Of a stretch of 64,000 nucleotides of DNA, positions 20,821-32,477 are shown piece by piece. Under the pieces are notes generated by a model. The model saw only the letters and a list, made by a program, of their open reading frames with translations. It made no database searches and was not told where the DNA came from. Where the stretch lies: positions 685,500-749,499 of the forward strand of contig NC_051098.1 in NCBI RefSeq assembly GCF_901709675.1, written 5' to 3'. Numbering within the stretch: position 1 is the first letter of the stretch; the number at the start of each line of letters is the position of its first letter. Source of the DNA: Syngnathus acus (Eukaryota; Chordata; Actinopteri; Syngnathiformes; Syngnathidae). The position numbers were made by a program, and so were the translations under genes.

Positions 20821-22500
20821 TGGGTTTGGTGGAGTTGAGAATGGGCTGGGGGGTCCTGGAGGGGGTGTAGCAGGGGGCGGGGTTGAGGTGAGAGTCCTCG
20901 GAGCAGAAGAGGCTCCAGTCGGGGGAAGTTGCAGCAGGGCTGGGTGGGTGGGGGGAGGAGTGGATGGTTGTTCAAACCGGTTGAAGAACCGGTTCAGGTC
21001 ATTCACCCACTCCTGATCCCTGTCCAGCGCAGGTCTGGAGTTGCTACGTCCTGAGATGGTGTTCAGGCTCCTCCAGACCCCGCTGACATCGTCCCGCTGC
21101 AGTTGGTCTTCCATCCTCCTCCTGTAGTTGCTCTTCCCCTCCCTGATCTTCTTCCTCAAGTCCCTCTGCACCGTTTTCAGCAGGTCCCTGTGTCCCGATT
21201 TAAAGACCCTCCTTTGTCCCTGAGCAGGTCTTTGATCTCAGGGGTGATCCAAGGTTTGCTGTTTGCAAAAACTCTGACTGTTTTGGTGGGTATGGTGGAG
21301 TCTACACAAAAGTTAATGTAGTCTGTGACACAGCTGGTGAGACCGTCGATGTCGTCCCCGTAGTCCTCACAGAACACGTCCCACACCGTGGTCTCAAAAC
21401 AGTCCTGAAGAGTCTCCAGAGATTCTTCCGACCAGATCTGTCTGGTGTGGGTGACTGCTGGTTGCCTGTGCACCAGAGGCTGATACACGGGGAGAAGGTG
21501 GATCAGATCGTGATCAGATCTTCCAAGGGGGGGAGCCCTTTTATGCCTTAAGGTTGGCATAAAAAAGGTCCAGTGTTTTATTTCCTCTGGTACTGCAGGT
21601 GACATATTGGCTGAAAGTTGGAAGTGTGGATGAAGGAGAGGCATGATTGAAGTCCCCGGTAATAAGAAGGAGGGCATGTGGATGCTGTGTTTGCAGCCTG
21701 CTGACACTGCTGTGCAGGACATCGCGGGCTGCGTCGGCATTAGCATTTGGGGGGACATACGCAGTTATCGCGATAATGTGCGAGAGTTCCCGCGGCAGGT
21801 AGTGTGGCCTCAAGCTAACGGCTAGCAGCTCAATGTCCGCGCTGCAGAGTTGCTCTTTGATAGTGATGTGCCCAGGGTTGCACCATCTATCGTTCACAAA
21901 CACAGCAAGCCCCCCTCCTTTCCTCTTACCGCTCTCTCGTGTCCTGTCTGCCCTTATCAGGTTGAATCCGTCCAGAGCGACGGCAGAGTCCGGTGTTTGC
22001 TCCGTTAGCCAGGTCTCCGTGAAAAGCAGCATGCTACATTCCCTGTATTCCCGTTGGTGCCGTGCTAGCGCCGTTAGCTCATCCATCTTATTGCAAATGG
22101 AGTGTGGGCTTGAAGCGGCGTTTCTTTTTCCGGCACATAACACCCGAGCGTTGTCCTCTTTTCCTCCTCTTCAGCTCGGGGGAAACATTGGGCTTGTAGC
22201 CTGTTAGCTTCCCTTGGCTACAGAGGGCTAACAGCTGACCACGGGTGTAAACAATGGAGCGTTTACTGCCTGCTTCGGTGAATGCTGGAGTGATGAACCA
22301 GGAGAAAAATAGAAAAAATAAAAGGGCCAGCCTCACTGCTTTTGCAAACATGTTTCTGCCCGGTAAAAATAGAAAACACAGTACTGAGAAAAAGAAAAAA
22401 AGAGTAAAAAAGAACATAAAACGAGACAATATACAGACGAGTCGACGGAGCTGCTGCAAACGTGTCGCCACTACCGCGGCGCCAACAAATCTTCATCTAG
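20821..22500 (-). mobile_element. LINE fragment, endonuclease and pre-RT region
   Basis: Minus-strand frames encode the 5' part of a Jockey-type LINE. There is an N-terminal hydrophobic stretch (about 22496-22260), an apurinic-like endonuclease (22143-21541 with LLFTETWLTEQ, GGGLAVFVNDRW and LLITGDFNHASPS), then a pre-RT linker (21171-20821, proline-rich). The endonuclease shifts frame near 21560. RT and the 3' end are absent because the hAT element truncates it. Confidence 0.75.
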
Positions 22501-22523
22501 ATCATTACCATCATCATCTAGAT

Positions 22524-22747
22524 TAGGGGTGTCCAAACTACGGCCCGCGGGCCAACTGCGGCCCGCGGTCCAGTTTTTATTGGCCGCAGCAAATTCTGAA
22601 AACATAATTGAATGTGGCCCGCACAACAGCTTGAGCACTTCTCAGTTTCCACACTAGATGGAGCCCGCCACACAAAGCGCTTGACGTCCGATTAGCCCCC
22701 CCCCCGGAAGAGAAGCGAACGCGCAGCGTTTGATTTGACGTCACACT
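22524..22747. mobile_element. hAT end fragment (TAGGGGTGTCCAAAC)
   Basis: It begins TAGGGGTGTCCAAACTACGGCCCGCGGG, similar to the terminus of the 17050 element. The opposite end is not found before the next LINE begins. Confidence 0.55.
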
Positions 22748-25030
22748 AGGGAGAACAGTCCATGGTGGGGGTGTGATGGGTCACTGATAATATTACGGGC
22801 TCGGGACACGCAGCGCTGGGATGACAAGTCCTGAATGGAGGGAAGAGGAGCCCCGATGATCCTCTCTGCTGTCCTCACCACTCTCCTCAGGTTCTTCCAA
22901 TCGGAGGCGCTGCAACCTCCACACCACACGAGAGACAGCTTGTCAGAATGCTCTCTATGGTGCTTCGGTAGAACGTCCTCATGATGGGTGGGGGCAGGTG
23001 GGCTCTCCTCATCCTCCGCAGGAAGTACAAGCGCTTCTGTGCCCTCTTGACCTCTTGAGGCAAACTGGAACGGATCGAATGTTGGGGGGAGTCTGGAGAC
23101 GATGTGATCTTTGAGCAGCCTTTCGAAGCACTTCATCATGATGGGAGTCAGTGCCACAGGTCTGTAGTCATTCCATGAGGTGATTGAGGTTTCTTCGGCA
23201 CCGGAATGATGGAGGCAGCCTTGAAGCACACTGGCACTTTGGCTTGGTCCAGCGAGATGTTAAAAATGTCTGTGATGACACCAGCCAGCTGGCCTGCACA
23301 TTCCTTGAACACCCGCCCAGGTATGTTGTCGGGGCCTGGGGCCTTACGTGGGTTGACTCTTCTCAGAGTCTTCCACACGTCGGCTGAGTCAAGGCAGAGG
23401 GCCTCCTCTTCCTGGTGGGGAACAGTTTTAACTGCAGGAGTGCTGTTTAGTGCCTCAAAACGCCCAAAGAAGTTATTTAGACCATTTAGGAAGTCAGCAT
23501 CAACCTCACCCACCGGGGGGGAGGGTAAGTTGTAGTCCGTGATCGCCCGTATGCCTTGCCCCATACTCCTGGTGTTATTGGCGTCGTGGAAAAAATCCTG
23601 AATTTTCCGACTGTGGCTTCGCTTCGCTAGCCTGATGGCACGGTTCAAGTTGGCTCTCGCTGTCCTCAGTGCCTACTTGTCGCCAGACTTGAAGGCTGAG
23701 TTCCGTGCTCGTAGCGTATGACGTACATCCTCAGTCATCCAGGGTCGTTGGTTGGCTCGGGTGATGATGTTCTTAGTGGTGCTGACGTCCTCGGAGCATT
23801 TGTTGATGTAGGCTGACACAGTCATGGCGTACTCATCAATGTCGATCTGATTGTCATATGTTGCTGCTGATTTGAACATGTCCCAGTCAGAGCACTCAAA
23901 GCAGTCCTGGAGTGCCTCCATGGCCCCCTCAGACCACACCCTCACCTGCTTCACTGTGGGTTTTGCTCTGATCAGCAGGGGCCTGTATGCAGGGGTTAGC
24001 ATAACAGATAGGTGGTCTGAAGAGCCGAGGTGGGGGCGGGGGGCTGCTCTGAATGCATCCTTTATATTTGTGTAAACCAAGTCCAGAGTGTTCTCTCCCC
24101 GAGTTGGAAAATCCACGTGTTGGTAAAAATGAGGGAGAATAGTCTTCATGCTAGCCTGGTTGAAGTCCCCAGCAATGATGAAAACCCCCTCTGTGTGCGT
24201 GGATTGCAGCTCACTGATTGTCCGATAGAGAACCCTCATGGCCTCTTTAGTGTTAGCGCTAGGAGGCACGTACACAGCCGTGATGCTAACAACAGTAAAC
24301 TCTCTGGGCAGGTAGAAGGGTCTGCAGTTAACAGTCAAAAGCTCGATGTCCGAAGAGCAGAAGCTGGCGACAGATCTAGCATTTTTGCACCAGTTGTTGT
24401 TGATGTAGACACACAGCCCACCTCCTCGGGATTTACCGCTTAGCTCGCTGTTTCTGTCGGCGCGGAATGTAGCGAGCCCCTCCAGGCTAACGGCGTTGTC
24501 CGGCATTGATGAGTTCAGCCATGTCTCCGTCAGGATGAGAGCGCAGCAGTTTCTAACTTCCCTCTATGAAGAGAGTTCCAGTTTTAGATGGTCCATTTTA
24601 TTATCCAGTGAGCGGACGTTTGTGAAGAAGATGGATGGAAGCGGCGGTTTGTAGGGGTTAGCTCTAAGCTTAGCCGTTAGCCCACCTCGACAGCCGCGCT
24701 TTCGCCGCCGGTCACACCGCCTACGCTTACTCCTCCTCCGGCGTGTGCTGCCCGGCGAGCCCGCTGCGTCGTGAGCTTCTGGGGCTAGCGCCCTAAGCAC
24801 TCCGAGGCTACGCAAACAGACTAGGGTAGTTGTGGCTACGAGTCCGAAAACACTCGATGACCGTACCTCCAGCAGGCGCTGGCGATCATACACTAATCTA
24901 CTGGATGGATAAACTAAACTTTGTGTTGTTTGTAGTGTCCTAGGCGACATATTTTGTGAAAATCCTCGTCGATTGCTGAGACCCGTTGCGGCCGCTGCCG
25001 CCAACTGGGGCGCCGCCATCTTGGATAGTA
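22741..25030 (-). pseudogene. LINE ORF2 with endonuclease but deleted RT core
   Basis: ORF2 begins near 25017 (MAAPQLAAAAATG). The endonuclease continues at 24506-23673 (GGGLCVYINNNWCKN, VFIIAGDFNQASM, SSDHLSVML). The pre-RT segment is 23648-23148 (RRVNPRKAPGPDNIPGRVF, AASIIPVPKK). RT starts with NDYRPVALTPIMMKCFERL but jumps from DPFQFASR straight to the C-terminal SLVWCGGCSASDWK. The catalytic motif A and YADD regions are therefore deleted, and the frame also shifts near 23150-23230. It is inserted in proviral gag. Confidence 0.8.
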
Positions 25031-25127
25031 TTGCTATATAGATGTATTGCATACAATTAAGAAATTTACTCGCCATGAACTTCTCATCTTCTTCAAGAGC
25101 TAGAGATTTACCGTTCTTATTTCCCAT
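25031..25127 (-). pseudogene. Retroviral gag start (myristoylation-type N-terminus), truncated
   Basis: ATG at 25127 opens MGNKNGKS, a Gly2 N-myristoylation-type start typical of retroviral matrix proteins, followed by an acidic stretch (LEEDEKF). After about 30 residues a LINE 5' end interrupts it. It lies about 860 nt downstream of the proviral LTR in the expected order. The assignment rests on position and the Gly2 start. Confidence 0.5.
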
Positions 25128-25364
25128 CTTAATTTGGTATTTCTTTTTTAGGTTTATACAATTTCTTTTTTCAAATTTTTTTCTTTCTTTGAGGATCCTC
25201 AATGCAGGTTTAAATTGACCTTTCAACAAATTACTAGCCTGTGTTATTGCCGTGGATCAATGCTAGAACTGCTATTTAGTCATTTTATCCTACCAGTCAC
25301 ACTCTAAACCACACAAATTCCAGCGCTCTTTATTTTTAGGCCTATCCAGGACGGGTGTAAAACC

Positions 25365-25725
25365 CTCCCAAACAGCTTGGAAAAACGGACAAAAAAAAGA
25401 ATCTACGCCCTTCTTCAATTAGGAAAAAGAAACTCAGTTTTTTCTTAGCCCGTTCCTTCCACTGGGACTTGAACCCAAGCTGTTCTTTGGCCGGAAAAAC
25501 GTACAAAGAAAAATCTTCACTCTTCTTTGATTAACAAAAAAGAAGCTCCGTGTTTCTCAGCACGTTCCTTCCACTGGGACTCTAACCCAAGCCCGATCCC
25601 TCAGCTTGGAAAAACAGACAAAGAAGAATCTACGCACTTCTTCGATGAACGAAAAAGAAGCTCTGCTTTTCTTAGCCTGTTTCTTCCCCTGGGACTTGAA
25701 CCCAAGCTATCTCCCGTGCACCTTT
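25365..25725 (-). repeat. Tandem repeats in the proviral leader, 112-115 bp period
   Basis: Unit markers GTTCCTTCCACTGGGACT occur at 25452, 25564 and 25679, each followed by AACCCAAGC. In the last two intervals a GGAAAAAC...ACAAAGAA...CTTCTTYGAT...AAAAAGAAGCTC block follows. A partial unit precedes at 25368. On the proviral strand each unit reads GCTTGGGTTCAAGTCCCAG, which resembles a tRNA T-arm/B box. Confidence 0.75.
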
Positions 25726-25967
25726 AATTATTTATTTATTTTTTATTTTTTTTACGTGTAACTTTAGGGCTTTAACTTACCTGTCCCCTGGTTCGTTGCA
25801 CTGCCGGATCCCGTCAATCCACCTCTGTCAGACGAAGGCAGACCTAAGATGCTGGCCCAGCGAAGAAATTCTCTTCCCAGGACTTTCTTTTCCAGGTCCT
25901 CCTAAAGGACGCTGGCTTGTCGACAATGCAGCACGTTCTGCTCCGTCAGCCAGATGGCGGGTATGAG

Positions 25968-25987
25968 GATCCCGGGTTTCGGCACCA
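25968..25987 (-). other. tRNA-Phe primer binding site
   Basis: On the + strand the 20 nt read GATCCCGGGTTTCGGCACCA. This is the 3' end of vertebrate tRNA-Phe plus CCA as I recall it. The minus strand therefore has the complementary site three bases from the LTR end. Confidence 0.8.
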
Positions 25988-25990
25988 AAA

Positions 25991-26419
25991 TGTTAGGGTG
26001 GTGCTCACTCTAACTTATTTTGCAAGAACCACACAGGAGACCAGTAAGTCTTTTTAGACACCTGCAGGTGGAGAGTCCATTCGTCGCTGTGCTTACAGCG
26101 ATGGTCGAATGAGATCTGACTCTGGCCTCATGCAGGAGCATTTTTATTGAGAGAAACAGAGTGGGGTTGAGAGTGGGGGTGTGGGTGGACAGGATGGGGT
26201 TGAAGCCCCTGGCCTGCTGACAAAAGCATAGCAGGGGGTCTTTTACGACGTTGTGTAAACAAAGCAACTTTGATTGCCTCCTCTGCAGCTAGTCAATCAG
26301 TTCAAAAGATCTTAGCACTTTGTTCTACTACTTTTGTTAAGACAGGACAAGCTAGGTAAATTATTACAGGTTACATTCCAACATAATCATACGATGAAGA
26401 TAATCTGTAAACCCTAACA
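25991..26419 (-). repeat. Proviral 5' LTR
   Basis: A 429-bp LTR, TGTTAGGG to CCCTAACA, is nearly identical to 10757-11179. AATAAA on the proviral strand lies at 26143-26148. It is followed by the CACCC duplication at 26420-26424. Confidence 0.9.
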
Positions 26420-26424
26420 CACCC

Positions 26425-28127
<1,703 letters not shown>

Positions 28128-28129
28128 GC

Positions 28130-28203
28130 GGTCAATCAATCAACCAATCCATCAATCAATCCACCAATCAATCAATCAATCAATCACTCAATCAATCAAT
28201 CAA
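28130..28203. repeat. Microsatellite (CAAT)n
   Basis: Imperfect CAATCAAT/CCAATCCATC repeats lie next to the end of the hAT-like gene and shortly upstream of the first BRIP1 exon. Confidence 0.9.
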
Positions 28204-28323
28204 GCCATGATAATCTTTTGACATGTTTTAGTTTTACAATGTTTTTTATATACGGTGTGAGGACCCATGAAGTCTGTCTTTCTGTTGTCTAATCCAACTT
28301 TGTATTTTTTTCTCTATTTGTAG

Positions 28324-28590
28324 TCCCATGAATCATGCTTCCAGTGCCCATGTGCATCAGCCAAGGATAGTGCAAAGAATAAAGATGGAAAAAGGAAGGT
28401 CCCTAAGATTTTTTTGGGCACACGTACTCATAAACAAATCACTCAAATTGTTCATGAGATGAAGCGTACTGGATACTCCACTGCTCCAATGACCATATTA
28501 TCCAGCAGAGATTATACATGTGTCAACCCAGATGTGGCACCTCTCGCCAACCGGAATGACCTCTGCAAGGACCTAATGGAAGCTAAAAAT
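28324..28590 (+). CDS. brip1: BRIP1 (FANCJ) DNA helicase, internal exon a
   Basis: BRIP1 is an XPD-like superfamily-2 Fe-S DNA helicase (5'-3') that partners BRCA1 and acts in interstrand-crosslink repair and G-quadruplex unwinding in the nucleus. This 267-nt exon (89 codons, phase 0) lies between CTATTTGTAG and GTGAGA. It encodes the helicase motif Ia region KIFLGTRTHKQITQIVHEM and the start of the Fe-S domain. The first two cluster cysteines are RDYTCVNPDV and NDLCKDL. Upstream it has a variable Cys-rich part (ESCFQCPC). The Walker A exons are not seen in this window and should lie further 5'. Alignment is to the human sequence as recalled. Confidence 0.93.
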
Positions 28591-29826
28591 GTGAGATACC
28601 ACCAACATCCATCACACTCTTTTACAAAGCGGGCTTTGCATTACAACCTGAAGTTTTTGTGTATCTCTGCTGTCGTAGCAGTTTATGCACACTCATTTGG
28701 TTGTGTGATAGTGTTACCTTCTGTGATACAGTTGGCCTATTTGACTTACAACTCATAATCATTTTCGTACTACTTTGGCATTACGTTTTTCACATGCTTT
28801 GAACAATGAGTCAGTGAATTTATGGATTTATTTTCAGACTGTTGAGTGTCATTTCGCCAATAAATTTAAGGCCAATCACTATTCCGCTTAGCACTCTGTT
28901 GTAGGTGTTTTACGAGAACAGGATATTACAATTCTCAGAGGGTTGGTCATCATCCGAAAGCGGAGACAGCTTTGATATATAGCATGTGAGCTAGCAAGTG
29001 TATGCCACACATAAGACCAAGCCATCTCACATGACATCACAAAAACATCTATCTATCCATCCATCCATCCATCCATCCATCCATCCATCCATCCATCCAT
29101 CCATCCATCCATCCATCCATCCATCCATCCATCCATCCATCCATCCATCCATCCATCCATCCATCCATCCATCCATCCATCTTCTTCCGCTTATCTGGGC
29201 TCGGGTCGCGGGGGCAGCAGCTTTAGGAGGGACTCCCAGACTTCCCTCTTCCCCAGCCACTTCACCCAGCTCATCTCGGGGGATCCCAAGGCGTTCCCAG
29301 GCCAGCTGAGAAGGTTACAGGATTTAAGTTAGTTCATGGCCATCGCCATAAAACCATTTCATGACATGATATTTTATTTTAAGTTGCTTTTATTGTTTAT
29401 CTTGTTCGTCAGTTGGTATTCTCATTATTTGCTATTCTTTCCATCGTAATTAGTTTTCCTTGATATACTATTTGTAATACACATGTATGTAGATTTAGAG
29501 AATAAATGTCCATATCATAAAGCTACACTGGGTATCATGAGTGTGCTTAAATAAAACCTAGTAACCTATACGTTCCAGAACGAGCTCAAAACCTTTTTAC
29601 TGAAGCAGCCTTCTGACAGAGGTCTTTCATGAGTTTAAGGCTCTTTAAACTTTGAGGAAAAACAATGGGATGCCCTTATTGAAGGTTGATTGTACTGCAG
29701 GCAGTAGAATTCCACTGCCATTGACTAAATAATTACTTAATTAATTTTATCATTAATGACACCATATTTGCCACAGAAAGTAATTGTCTTACTGGTCCGT
29801 ATCACAATATTGTTTTTACATCTTAG
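28591..29826 (+). other. brip1: BRIP1 intron
   Basis: This intron is flanked by clear GTGAGA and AG sites. Apart from an RTE LINE tail fragment (29047-29312), I see only AT-rich unique-looking sequence. Confidence 0.8.
29047..29312 (-). mobile_element. RTE-type LINE 3' tail with (ATCC)n
   Basis: An (ATCC)n tract at 29050-29180 is followed by ATCTTCTTCCGCTTATCTGGG...GGCCAGCTGAGAAGG. On the minus strand this is the extreme C-terminus of a Rex3/Expander-like RTE ORF ending LLPPRPDPG-type sequence with an (ATGG)n tail. It is the same family as 42436-42886 but shorter. Confidence 0.75.
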
Positions 29827-30048
29827 GGACGATCATGCCATTACTTCCATGCAGTGCAGAAAATGGGCAGCCAGAGCACATTGCAGTTGGTCCATGGAAT
29901 TCACCAAGCCTGGGACATTGAGGACCTGGTCTCATTGGGCAAACGGCTTCACTCATGTTCATATTATGCTGCTCGTGAACTCATGAAAGGCTCCGACATC
30001 ATCTTCTGTCCTTATAACTACCTGTTAGATCCACTAATCAGAGAGAAT
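29827..30048 (+). CDS. brip1: BRIP1 internal exon b (Fe-S domain)
   Basis: This 222-nt, phase-0 exon has acceptor TTTTACATCTTAG and donor GTGAGT. It encodes [10 protein letters not shown] (third cluster Cys) and then [20 protein letters not shown]. The fourth Cys is in [18 protein letters not shown]. Length and order match the vertebrate gene. The residues conserved around the cluster argue that this is a functional gene, not a retrocopy. Confidence 0.95.
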
Positions 30049-30226
30049 GTGAGTAAACTCGGAAATCTTCGATAGAAAAGGAATTTGTGATGGTGCAATT
30101 ACTTACGCAATGTTTAATGCATGTAGAATATAATTAAAACTACAGCATACGATTGACTAGCTAATACGGGTAATAGCAGCAGTCATTTTTCTCCTCTCTC
30201 TAATCCATTGTTTTCTTGTCAACCAG

Positions 30227-30426
30227 ATGGAGATTAATCTTGCAGGCCACATATTAGTTCTGGATGAAGCCCATAATATTGAAGACTGTGCTCGGGAAAG
30301 TGCCAGTTTCACGTTAGACCATAATAGTTTGCTGATGTGCAGGGACGAGCTTGACAGCATGGTCAACAACAACATCCGGCGTTTAAAACACGAGCCTCTT
30401 AGGGATTTTTGCTATAGTTTAGTCAA
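30227..30426 (+). CDS. brip1: BRIP1 internal exon c (DEAH box)
   Basis: This 200-nt exon has acceptor TTGTCAACCAG and donor GTGAGT, and ends with two bases of a split Asn codon. It contains the Walker B/DEAH box in [20 protein letters not shown], the ATP-hydrolysis motif of the family. It continues [20 protein letters not shown]. Confidence 0.96.
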
Positions 30427-30531
30427 GTGAGTGTAATTTTTTCCCTTTTTTCCCCCAGCCGTCCCGTGGCCTACATCTGTGTACAGTTTTTTTTAAATTA
30501 TTCTTATTGTAAGGCATTTATGTCTGAATAG

Positions 30532-30664
30532 CTGGATCTGGCAGAGCCAAAGCCTAATGTCTGATATGGAATATGAAGATGCATCTAAAGTTTGGAATGG
30601 AGATGAGATACTCAGCATTTTCCACACCCTGGGTATCACTCCTGAAAATGTCCGGATGCTGAAG
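30532..30664 (+). CDS. brip1: BRIP1 internal exon d
   Basis: The 133-nt exon completes the split Asn codon and encodes NWIWQSQSLMSDMEYEDASK ... ILSIFHTLGITPENVRML. Its acceptor is TGTCTGAATAG and its donor GTATGC, ending in phase 0. This region (arch domain) is less conserved, but order, phase and flanking exons fit BRIP1. The next intron is 18.7 kb and packed with transposons. Confidence 0.85.
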
Positions 30665-30970
30665 GTATGCTATTATTATTGTACATAGAAACCATAACAT
30701 TTTAGTATTTACAATAACAATGAAATGTATACAGATAAAACAAGCATAAATCTGTGATTGTGACCGTGTCCTAGGTGTCGTTTCACATATATCATTATAG
30801 ATGATGATACGGAGGGGACATTGAAAAAAATAACTGCAAATTGTAATAATAGTTGGAATAATAACTATAGCAGTTGCTAATTTAAAAAAAAAAAACTAAA
30901 ATACCAGATGTAATGAAAAAGATATGCTAGGGAAAATAATATGATCGAATGATGCAAAATTCTTCTCAGG

Positions 30971-31590
30971 TCATCAAAGTCAAGTCAAGTTTATTTATAT
31001 AGCCCTAAATGACAAACAAGTCTCAAAGGGCTTCACATGTACAAAAATTGACAAATATTGTCAACATCCCCTGATCTTAAACTCCCAGGAGGGCAAGGAA
31101 AAACTCAAAAAAACCCTACTGGGGAAAATAAGAAACCTTGAGAAGAGACCACAGATGGGAGGATCCCCCTTCCAGGATGACCAGGCTGCAATGGATGCAG
31201 AGAGGGCACATAGAACACATAATGTAGAAAAATCCAAAGAAAAAGTGGATGTCCATATTCAAAGTGAAGAGCTGCAGGAAGGTGCCCTCAATTGTCCTGA
31301 TCCCAATTGGTCGACAAGAAATCCCAACAGCCATTTTCCGTTTGGGTGTCACCTAACCTAAGGGGGGGTGGGGCAGGACAGAGAACACAAACTCCAGCCG
31401 AATCGGCCAACATAGGTTAATTAAAGGCCATAGCTTAAAAATGTGTCTGTAGTCGTGTCTTAAATGTTTCTATTGAGGTAGCAGTTCTAATATCTACCGG
31501 TAGGGCATTCCAAAGCTCTGGAGCCCAATTAGAAAATGCGATAGACCCTGCGGACGTCTTTTTGGCCCTCGGGGTCACTACAAGACTCAG
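30971..31590 (-). mobile_element. L2-like LINE 3' end
   Basis: It begins at a (TCAAG)n tail (TCAAAGTCAAGTCAAGTTTATTTATATAG). It covers the L2 3'UTR (AACATCCCCTGATCTTAAACTC...) and ends in the last ORF2 codons (minus: ELWNALP-type sequence at about 31500-31560). It is the inverse of the 3' end at 46880-47511. Confidence 0.75.
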
Positions 31591-32440
31591 GGATGAGAAT
31601 CTTCCGCGGATCCACGGATTTCCTTGTTTTTTTCCGTCGGGAGTATCATTTTCGTGAATTGTGTAGATCCGTTGAGAAAATGTTTTTTATATGTGGGGGA
31701 GCGGCTGGCAGCAGTATTGCGACAACAGCCACCTTATTTTCGGCAGCATTTTGGCGCTACTTTCGTCACATCACTTGCCTACTCATTTGCCTAATGAGCA
31801 AAAGTTTTAGCCAGCATGGCGAAAGTTTTAGGGAAGAAAGACGAGGATCGTGCCAGGGAAATAGACAAGTCGAACGGGATCAGGAACTGCTTCAGATGGG
31901 CATGGCACGAGAGCAGCGTCATCTTACAACTCAGAACACAGTCTGTAACCACCTGCCTGTCGGAACATATCCGTAAATTAGATGTCCCGGGGAAGGTTTT
32001 GTGCATTCTTTGTCAAGATGTGATAAAGTTAAAGTTAAGTTAAAGTCCCAATGATCGTCACACACACATCTGGGTGTGGTCAAATTTGTCCTCTGCATTT
32101 AACCCATCCCCGTGTGATTTTGATCCATCCCCAGGGGGAGAGGGGAGCAGTGAGCAGCAGCTGTGCTGCGCTCGGGAATCATTTGGTGATCTAACCCCCC
32201 AATTCCAACCCTTAATGCTGAGTGCCAAGCAGGGAGGCAATGGGTCCCATTTTTATAGTCTTTGGTATGACCCGGCCGGGGTTTGAACCCACAACCTTCC
32301 AGTCTCAGGGCGGACACTCTACCACTAGGCCACTAAGCTATGGAGGTTGCAGCGCTTCGAACATTAAGGAGCACATCAAAACAAAAAAACACGTGCGTTT
32401 TTACTTTTACAAGCATGTGGGTAACATGTTACATGTAAGC
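31591..32440 (+). pseudogene. hAT/BED-type transposase N-terminal fragment split by a SINE
   Basis: The frame from 31816 reads MAKVLGKKDEDRAREIDKSN, then a finger-like KLDVPGKVLCILCQDVI. It is interrupted by the SINE at 32035-32339 and resumes CSASNIKEHIKTKKHV, giving C-x2-C ... H-x4-H of a BED-like finger. No catalytic domain follows. The upstream 31591-31815 segment has no recognised content. Confidence 0.6.
32035..32339 (-). mobile_element. tRNA-derived SINE, near full length
   Basis: On the minus strand the head has an A box (TGGCCTAGTGGTAGAGTG) and a B box (GGGTTCAAACCCC), as in a tRNA-derived pol III promoter. The body contains GGTCATACCAAAGACTATAA and the tail is GATCATTGGGACTTTAACTT. 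Further copies lie at 36085, 43283 and 56235 and, head-less, at 6211. Confidence 0.85.
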
Positions 32441-32477
32441 TAATGTTAGGCTATTGTCATGATATCATTAAAGCATA

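Larger units (their letters stand above)
10757..26419 (-). mobile_element. Endogenous retrovirus, minus orientation, heavily interrupted
   Basis: Two LTRs of 423 and 429 bp (10757-11179 and 25991-26419) start TGTTAGGG and end CCCTAACA. They are flanked by identical 5-bp duplications CACCC (10752-10756 and 26420-26424). Orientation is set by a tRNA-Phe-type primer site next to the right LTR, a purine-rich tract next to the left LTR, and AATAAA on the minus strand in both LTRs. Reading leftward from 25990: leader with tandem repeats, gag start, integrase remnants, env. Later insertions account for most of the 15.7 kb: LINEs 20821-22500 and 22741-25030, hAT 17050-19487 and 19894-20820, and a TA-flanked element 12139-15187. 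Most of gag and pol is missing, so the provirus is dead. It is an old animal-virus copy and is described only. Confidence 0.85.

Noticed and set aside
29050-29180. Regular 4-bp repeats as a possible CRISPR-like array (also 33907-33960)
   Set aside because: Unit length of 4 bp, no spacers, and a vertebrate genomic context; these are simple microsatellites.
29027-29309. [11 protein letters not shown] / [11 protein letters not shown] ORFs here and at 42278-42691
   Set aside because: They come from the (ATCC)n tail of RTE LINE fragments.
32276-32339. tRNA gene-like A and B boxes (also at 43545-43605 and 56459-56530)
   Set aside because: The boxes are the head of a SINE; the rest of the cloverleaf and the fixed SINE body downstream show it is not a functional tRNA gene.
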